32,350 nt of DNA. It comes from Schoenoplectus triqueter (taxonomy: Eukaryota > Streptophyta > Magnoliopsida > Poales > Cyperaceae). A program made the position numbers and the translations under genes. The notes beneath the pieces were generated by a model. It ran no database searches, had not been told where the DNA came from, and saw only the letters and a program-made list of their open reading frames with translations. This document shows positions 23,885-32,350 of this stretch, piece after piece (the stretch's first letter is position 1; the number at the start of each line of letters is the position of its first letter). The stretch lies in NCBI GenBank assembly GCA_964058805.1, contig CAXKVV010000020.1:1-32350 (forward strand), written 5' to 3'.

Positions 23885-26800
23885 GGAGTAATTATATTAA
23901 TTTATACGAATAGTTATGCAGCCCAAAATTTTAAAAAACTCAAACTTGTTTAAACGGCTCTTTTGAATGCATCTTACTATTCTTTTATGCCAAATTTGTG
24001 TTCTAGAATGTTCATATCGAAGTGTTAATTGGATAATCTTCTAATAGACTTAAGTAAGAGTAATTATATTAATTTTCATGAAATTATGCGTCGTTATGAG
24101 CCAATGAATGTTAAAAATCTTAAACAACTTATTTAAACAGAAATTTCTAATGTATCTTACTTATGTCTTATGAAAAATTAGTGTCCTATGATATTCATAT
24201 CGAAGTGTTAATTTGACAATCTTATAATAGACATAGTTTGGAGTAATTATATTACTTCGCTCGAAATTATGTGTAGTTTTGATGCAAAAAATGTTGAAAA
24301 CCATAAACAACTTGTTTAAACAACAGTTTCCAATGCATCTTACTTATATTTTTTTGAAAAATTAGTGTCGTAGAATATTCATAGCTAAGTTTTAATTGGA
24401 CAATCATATAATAGGCATAATTAGTAGTTATTATGTTAATTTGTATGAAATTATATGTAGTTATGCGGCCAACAATTTTCAAATACTCATACAACTTGTT
24501 TAAACAACTGTTTTTAATACATTTTATTGATGTTTTATGCAAAATTTGTGTCGTACAATGTTCATATCGAAGTGCTAATTGGATAATCTTCTAACAGGTA
24601 TAATTAGGAGTAATTATATTAATTCTCTAGAAATAATGTGTAGTTATGAGTACAAAAATATTAAAAATCTTAAATGACTTGTTTAAACGGCAGTTTCTAA
24701 TATATCTTACATGTTTTATGAAAAATTAGTGCCGTAGGATATTCATATCCAAGTGCTAATCGGACAATCTTATAATAGGCATAATTAGGAGTAATTATAT
24801 TAATTTGCATGAAATTATGTGTACCTATGCGGCCAAAATTTTTGAAAAACACAAACAACACGTTTAAACAGCTGTTTTTAATGCATCCTACTTATGTCTT
24901 GCGCAAAATTAGTGTCGTAGAATGTTCATATCAAAATGGGAATTGGCTAATATAACAATAGGCATAATTAGGAGTAATTATATTAATTTTTATGAAATTA
25001 TATATAGTTATGAGGCCAAAAATGTAGAAAAACTAAACTTTTTAAAATAGCAGTTTCTAATGCATCTTACTTATGTTTTGAGGAAAAATAGAGCCATAAA
25101 ATATTCATTTTGAAGTGTTAATTGAACAATCTTATAATAGACGTAATTAGGAGTAATTATATTAATTTGCACCAAATTATGTGTAGTTATGCGGCCAAAA
25201 AATTTCATAAAGCCAAACAACTCGTTTAAACAGCAGTTTTTTTACGCATCTTACTTATGTTTTCTGCAATATTTGCATTAGAGAATATTCATATCGAAGT
25301 TTTTATTGGGCAATTTTATAATAGGCGTAATTAGAAGTAATTGTATTAATTTGCACGAAATTATATGCAGTTACGCGGCCAAAATTTTTGAAAAACTCAA
25401 ACAACTTGTTTAAACAGCAGTTTTTAATGCATCTTACTTATGTTTTGCGCAAAATTAACGCCATGGAATATTCATATCGAAGTTTTATTCGAACAATCTT
25501 ATAATATGCGTAATCAGGAGTAATTATTTTAATTTGCACGAAATTATGTGTAGTTGTGCGGCCGAAATTTTTCATAAAGCCAAACAACTTGTTTAAACAG
25601 CAGTTTTAACGCATCTTACTTATATTTTGTGCAAAATTAGCATTATAGAATTATTCACATAGATGTTTTAATTGGACAACTTTATAATAGGCGTAATTAG
25701 GAGTTGTTATATTAATTTTCACGAAATTATGTGCAATTATGAGGGAAAAAATGTTGAAAACTCAAACAACTTGTTTAAATAGCAGTTTCTGATGCATCTT
25801 ACTTATGTTTTGTGAAGAATTAGTATCGTAGAATATTCATATCGAAGTGTTAGTTGTAAGATCTTATAAAAGACGTAATTAGGAGTAATTATATTAATTT
25901 ATACGAAATTATTTGCTGTTATGCAACCAGAAATTTTGGAAATATCAAACAACTTCTTTAAACAATTCTTTTGAATGCATCTTACTTATGTTTTGTGTAA
26001 AATTAGTGTTGTAGAATATCCACATCGAAGTTCTAATTGGAAAATCTTACGATAGGCGTTATTAGGAGTAATTATATTAATTTATAAGAAATTATGTGTA
26101 ATTAAGCTGCCAAAAATTTTAAAAAACCCAAATAACTTGTTTGAACAACTGTTTTTAAAGCCTCCTTCTTATGTTTAGTGCAGAATTAGTATTGTAGAAT
26201 GTTCATTGAAGTGTTAATTAGATAATCTTTTAATAGGCATAATTAAGAGTGATTATATTAAATTTCACTAAATTACGTGTAGTTATGGGGCCAAAAATGT
26301 TATAATAATCAAATAACTATTTTAAATAGCTGTTTCTAATGCATCTTGCTTATGTTTTGGGAGAAAATAGTGTCGTAGAATTTTTATATCGAAGTGTTAA
26401 TTCAGCAATCTTATAATACGCATAATTAGGAGTAATTATATTAATTTGCACGAAATTCTATATATTTATGGGGCCAAAAAATTAAAAAAAAGAGTCAAAC
26501 GACTTGTTTAAACAACAGTTTTTAATGCATCTTACTTATGTTTTGTGCTAAATTAGCGTCATAAAATATTCATATCGAAATTTTAGTTAGATAATCCTAT
26601 AATAGGCATGATTAGGAGTAATTATATTAATTTGTATGAAATTGTACGTTGTTATGCGGCAATATTTTTGAAAACCTCAATCAACTAGTTTAAACTGCTG
26701 TTTTTAATGCATCTTAATAATATTTTGTGCAATCTTATTATCGTAGAATATTCATATCGAAGTATCAATTGGAAAATCCTCTAATAGGCAGAATTAGCGG

Positions 26801-26980
26801 TAATTATGTTAATTTTCACGAAATTATATGTAGTTATGAGACAATAAATTTTGAAAATCATAAACAACTTGTTTAAACAGCAGTTTCAAATGTATCTTAT
26901 TTATATTTTATAAAAAAAATACTGTTATAGGATATTCCTATTGGAGCATTAATTGGACAATCATATAATAGACATAATTA
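23885..26980. repeat. HOR copy 8 (3,096 bp)
   Basis: A 17-monomer unit, indel-free relative to its neighbours. I found no private variant by reading. Confidence 0.95.
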
Positions 26981-29900
26981 GGAGTAATTATATTAATTTA
27001 TACGAATAGTTATGCAGCCCAAAATTTTAAAAAACTCAAACTTGTTTAAACGGCTCTTTTGAATGCATCTTACTATTCTTTTATGCCAAATTTGTGTTCT
27101 AGAATGTTCATATCGAAGTGTTAATTGGATAATCTTCTAATAGACTTAAGTAAGAGTAATTATATTAATTTTCATGAAATTATGCGTCGTTATGAGCCAA
27201 TGAATGTTAAAAATCTTAAACAACTTATTTAAACAGAAATTTCTAATGTATCTTACTTATGTCTTATGAAAAATTAGTGTCCTATGATATTCATATCGAA
27301 GTGTTAATTTGACAATCTTATAATAGACATAGTTTGGAGTAATTATATTACTTCGCTCGAAATTATGTGTAGTTTTGATGCAAAAAATGTTGAAAACCAT
27401 AAACAACTTGTTTAAACAACAGTTTCCAATGCATCTTACTTATATTTTTTTGAAAAATTAGTGTCGTAGAATATTCATAGCTAAGTTTTAATTGGACAAT
27501 CATATAATAGGCATAATTAGTAGTTATTATGTTAATTTGTATGAAATTATATGTAGTTATGCGGCCAACAATTTTCAAATACTCATACAACTTGTTTAAA
27601 CAACTGTTTTTAATACATTTTATTGATGTTTTATGCAAAATTTGTGTCGTACAATGTTCATATCGAAGTGCTAATTGGATAATCTTCTAACAGGTATAAT
27701 TAGGAGTAATTATATTAATTCTCTAGAAATAATGTGTAGTTATGAGTACAAAAATATTAAAAATCTTAAATGACTTGTTTAAACGGCAGTTTCTAATATA
27801 TCTTACATGTTTTATGAAAAATTAGTGCCGTAGGATATTCATATCCAAGTGCTAATCGGACAATCTTATAATAGGCATAATTAGGAGTAATTATATTAAT
27901 TTGCATGAAATTATGTGTACCTATGCGGCCAAAATTTTTGAAAAACACAAACAACACGTTTAAACAGCTGTTTTTAATGCATCCTACTTATGTCTTGCGC
28001 AAAATTAGTGTCGTAGAATGTTCATATCAAAATGGGAATTGGCTAATATAACAATAGGCATAATTAGGAGTAATTATATTAATTTTTATGAAATTATATA
28101 TAGTTATGAGGCCAAAAATGTAGAAAAACTAAACTTTTTAAAATAGCAGTTTCTAATGCATCTTACTTATGTTTTGAGGAAAAATAGAGCCATAAAATAT
28201 TCATTTTGAAGTGTTAATTGAACAATCTTATAATAGACGTAATTAGGAGTAATTATATTAATTTGCACCAAATTATGTGTAGTTATGCGGCCAAAAAATT
28301 TCATAAAGCCAAACAACTCGTTTAAACAGCAGTTTTTTTACGCATCTTACTTATGTTTTCTGCAATATTTGCATTAGAGAATATTCATATCGAAGTTTTT
28401 ATTGGGCAATTTTATAATAGGCGTAATTAGAAGTAATTGTATTAATTTGCACGAAATTATATGCAGTTACGCGGCCAAAATTTTTGAAAAACTCAAACAA
28501 CTTGTTTAAACAGCAGTTTTTAATGCATCTTACTTATGTTTTGCGCAAAATTAACGCCATGGAATATTCATATCGAAGTTTTATTCGAACAATCTTATAA
28601 TATGCGTAATCAGGAGTAATTATTTTAATTTGCACGAAATTATGTGTAGTTGTGCGGCCGAAATTTTTCATAAAGCCAAACAACTTGTTTAAACAGCAGT
28701 TTTAACGCATCTTACTTATATTTTGTGCAAAATTAGCATTATAGAATTATTCACATAGATGTTTTAATTGGACAACTTTATAATAGGCGTAATTAGGAGT
28801 TGTTATATTAATTTTCACGAAATTATGTGCAATTATGAGGGAAAAAATGTTGAAAACTCAAACAACTTGTTTAAATAGCAGTTTCTGATGCATCTTACTT
28901 ATGTTTTGTGAAGAATTAGTATCGTAGAATATTCATATCGAAGTGTTAGTTGTAAGATCTTATAAAAGACGTAATTAGGAGTAATTATATTAATTTATAC
29001 GAAATTATTTGCTGTTATGCAACCAGAAATTTTGGAAATATCAAACAACTTCTTTAAACAATTCTTTTGAATGCATCTTACTTATGTTTTGTGTAAAATT
29101 AGTGTTGTAGAATATCCACATCGAAGTTCTAATTGGAAAATCTTACGATAGGCGTTATTAGGAGTAATTATATTAATTTATAAGAAATTATGTGTAATTA
29201 AGCTGCCAAAAATTTTAAAAAACCCAAATAACTTGTTTGAACAACTGTTTTTAAAGCCTCCTTCTTATGTTTAGTGCAGAATTAGTATTGTAGAATGTTC
29301 ATTGAAGTGTTAATTAGATAATCTTTTAATAGGCATAATTAAGAGTGATTATATTAAATTTCACTAAATTACGTGTAGTTATGGGGCCAAAAATGTTATA
29401 ATAATCAAATAACTATTTTAAATAGCTGTTTCTAATGCATCTTGCTTATGTTTTGGGAGAAAATAGTGTCGTAGAATTTTTATATCGAAGTGTTAATTCA
29501 GCAATCTTATAATACGCATAATTAGGAGTAATTATATTAATTTGCACGAAATTCTATATATTTATGGGGCCAAAAAATTAAAAAAAAGAGTCAAACGACT
29601 TGTTTAAACAACAGTTTTTAATGCATCTTACTTATGTTTTGTGCTAAATTAGCGTCATAAAATATTCATATCGAAATTTTAGTTAGATAATCCTATAATA
29701 GGCATGATTAGGAGTAATTATATTAATTTGTATGAAATTGTACGTTGTTATGCGGCAATATTTTTGAAAACCTCAATCAACTAGTTTAAACTGCTGTTTT
29801 TAATGCATCTTAATAATATTTTGTGCAATCTTATTATCGTAGAATATTCATATCGAAGTATCAATTGGAAAATCCTCTAATAGGCAGAATTAGCGGTAAT

Positions 29901-30076
29901 TATGTTAATTTTCACGAAATTATATGTAGTTATGAGACAATAAATTTTGAAAATCATAAACAACTTGTTTAAACAGCAGTTTCAAATGTATCTTATTTAT
30001 ATTTTATAAAAAAAATACTGTTATAGGATATTCCTATTGGAGCATTAATTGGACAATCATATAATAGACATAATTA
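26981..30076. repeat. HOR copy 9 (3,096 bp)
   Basis: A 17-monomer unit, indel-free relative to its neighbours. I found no private variant by reading. Confidence 0.95.
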
Positions 30077-32350
30077 GGAGTAATTATATTAATTTATACG
30101 AATAGTTATGCAGCCCAAAATTTTAAAAAACTCAAACTTGTTTAAACGGCTCTTTTGAATGCATCTTACTATTCTTTTATGCCAAATTTGTGTTCTAGAA
30201 TGTTCATATCGAAGTGTTAATTGGATAATCTTCTAATAGACTTAAGTAAGAGTAATTATATTAATTTTCATGAAATTATGCGTCGTTATGAGCCAATGAA
30301 TGTTAAAAATCTTAAACAACTTATTTAAACAGAAATTTCTAATGTATCTTACTTATGTCTTATGAAAAATTAGTGTCCTATGATATTCATATCGAAGTGT
30401 TAATTTGACAATCTTATAATAGACATAGTTTGGAGTAATTATATTACTTCGCTCGAAATTATGTGTAGTTTTGATGCAAAAAATGTTGAAAACCATAAAC
30501 AACTTGTTTAAACAACAGTTTCCAATGCATCTTACTTATATTTTTTTGAAAAATTAGTGTCGTAGAATATTCATAGCTAAGTTTTAATTGGACAATCATA
30601 TAATAGGCATAATTAGTAGTTATTATGTTAATTTGTATGAAATTATATGTAGTTATGCGGCCAACAATTTTCAAATACTCATACAACTTGTTTAAACAAC
30701 TGTTTTTAATACATTTTATTGATGTTTTATGCAAAATTTGTGTCGTACAATGTTCATATCGAAGTGCTAATTGGATAATCTTCTAACAGGTATAATTAGG
30801 AGTAATTATATTAATTCTCTAGAAATAATGTGTAGTTATGAGTACAAAAATATTAAAAATCTTAAATGACTTGTTTAAACGGCAGTTTCTAATATATCTT
30901 ACATGTTTTATGAAAAATTAGTGCCGTAGGATATTCATATCCAAGTGCTAATCGGACAATCTTATAATAGGCATAATTAGGAGTAATTATATTAATTTGC
31001 ATGAAATTATGTGTACCTATGCGGCCAAAATTTTTGAAAAACACAAACAACACGTTTAAACAGCTGTTTTTAATGCATCCTACTTATGTCTTGCGCAAAA
31101 TTAGTGTCGTAGAATGTTCATATCAAAATGGGAATTGGCTAATATAACAATAGGCATAATTAGGAGTAATTATATTAATTTTTATGAAATTATATATAGT
31201 TATGAGGCCAAAAATGTAGAAAAACTAAACTTTTTAAAATAGCAGTTTCTAATGCATCTTACTTATGTTTTGAGGAAAAATAGAGCCATAAAATATTCAT
31301 TTTGAAGTGTTAATTGAACAATCTTATAATAGACGTAATTAGGAGTAATTATATTAATTTGCACCAAATTATGTGTAGTTATGCGGCCAAAAAATTTCAT
31401 AAAGCCAAACAACTCGTTTAAACAGCAGTTTTTTTACGCATCTTACTTATGTTTTCTGCAATATTTGCATTAGAGAATATTCATATCGAAGTTTTTATTG
31501 GGCAATTTTATAATAGGCGTAATTAGAAGTAATTGTATTAATTTGCACGAAATTATATGCAGTTACGCGGCCAAAATTTTTGAAAAACTCAAACAACTTG
31601 TTTAAACAGCAGTTTTTAATGCATCTTACTTATGTTTTGCGCAAAATTAACGCCATGGAATATTCATATCGAAGTTTTATTCAAACAATCTTATAATATG
31701 CGTAATCAGGAGTAATTATTTTAATTTGCACGAAATTATGTGTAGTTGTGCGGCCGAAATTTTTCATAAAGCCAAACAACTTGTTTAAACAGCAGTTTTA
31801 ACGCATCTTACTTATATTTTGTGCAAAATTAGCATTATAGAATTATTCACATAGATGTTTTAATTGGACAACTTTATAATAGGCGTAATTAGGAGTTGTT
31901 ATATTAATTTTCACGAAATTATGTGCAATTATGAGGGAAAAAATGTTGAAAACTCAAACAACTTGTTTAAATAGCAGTTTCTGATGCATCTTACTTATGT
32001 TTTGTGAAGAATTAGTATCGTAGAATATTCATATCGAAGTGTTAGTTGTAAGATCTTATAAAAGACGTAATTAGGAGTAATTATATTAATTTATACGAAA
32101 TTATTTGCTGTTATGCAACCAGAAATTTTGGAAATATCAAACAACTTCTTTAAACAATTCTTTTGAATGCATCTTACTTATGTTTTGTGTAAAATTAGTG
32201 TTGTAGAATATCCACATCGAAGTTCTAATTGGAAAATCTTACGATAGGCGTTATTAGGAGTAATTATATTAATTTATAAGAAATTATGTGTAATTAAGCT
32301 GCCAAAAATTTTAAAAAACCCAAATAACTTGTTTGAACAACTGTTTTTAA
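30077..32350. repeat. HOR copy 10, cut by the window end (u1 to part of u13)
   Basis: It follows the reference unit monomer for monomer and stops inside u13, whose start is at 32257. It carries A at 31683, where other copies have the G of ttcgaa. The array clearly continues beyond the window. Confidence 0.95.

Larger units (their letters stand above)
1..32350. repeat. Satellite array: ~182-bp monomers in a 17-mer higher-order repeat
   Basis: Every part of the window except about 71 bp near position 500 aligns to one monomer family of about 182 bp, all in the same orientation. Anchors are the near-invariant block ggagtaattatattaatt, a central gtttaaac-like palindrome, and gcatcttacttatg downstream of it. 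Adjacent monomers are clearly diverged from one another, but monomers 17 apart are nearly identical, which defines a higher-order repeat. A unique landmark (tattggagcattaattgg, first G of GGAG) recurs at 2071, 5282, 8379, 11475, 14559, 17655, 20751, 23847, 26943 and 30039. The spacings are 3211, 3097, 3096, 3084, then 3096 five times. Composition is strongly AT-rich. A centromeric or pericentromeric role is inferred from architecture. The family was not recognised. Confidence 0.97.

Noticed and set aside
2109..32350. Shine-Dalgarno-like aggag in every monomer
   Set aside because: It is part of the conserved satellite linker and is not followed by an open reading frame of any length.
1..32350. 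CRISPR array
   Set aside because: The repeats are ~182-bp contiguous monomers with no short repeat separated by unrelated spacers. The apparent short conserved blocks are just the slower-changing parts of each monomer.

Overview
The whole 32,350-bp window is one AT-rich satellite DNA array. I see no credible protein-coding gene, tRNA, rRNA, transposon coding region or CRISPR array on either strand. The basic unit is a monomer of about 182 bp (172-186 bp). All monomers lie head-to-tail in one orientation. They are organised into a 17-monomer higher-order repeat (HOR) with an exact period of 3,096 bp over most of the window. This architecture, with a nucleosome-sized monomer, a multi-kilobase HOR and near-identity between HOR copies, is typical of a eukaryotic centromeric or pericentromeric satellite. 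A plant is the most plausible host, but I do not recognise the family and cannot name a species. Insects and other animals remain possible.

Layout. Positions 1-2108 are a divergent left flank. It carries the monomers expected for the end of a HOR (u10 tail to u17), expanded by about four extra monomers, with one chimeric monomer (1012-1191) and one non-satellite insertion of about 71 bp (about 478-548). Positions 2109-5319 hold HOR copy 1, lengthened to 3,211 bp by a private 113-bp tandem duplication. Positions 5320-11512 hold HOR copies 2 and 3, a pair that shares variants found in no other copy. Positions 11513-14596 hold HOR copy 4, which has a 15-bp deletion and a roughly 1-kb patch of private variants. 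Positions 14597-32350 hold HOR copies 5-9 and part of copy 10. These are almost letter-for-letter identical, with the few differences I found listed below.

Monomer naming: u1 starts at the first G of the conserved GGAG in the copy at 14597, and u17 ends at 17692. By two diagnostic blocks the monomers fall into two subfamilies, called A and B here. Their order along the HOR is B A A B A B A B B B A B B A B B A. Divergence falls from left to right: the left flank is most diverged, copies 1-4 are moderately variable, and copies 5-10 are homogenised. This is what an array edge grading into a recently amplified core would look like. The array probably works at DNA or chromatin level (nucleosome positioning, kinetochore or heterochromatin assembly) rather than through encoded proteins. 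That role is inferred from the architecture and is not shown by the sequence.
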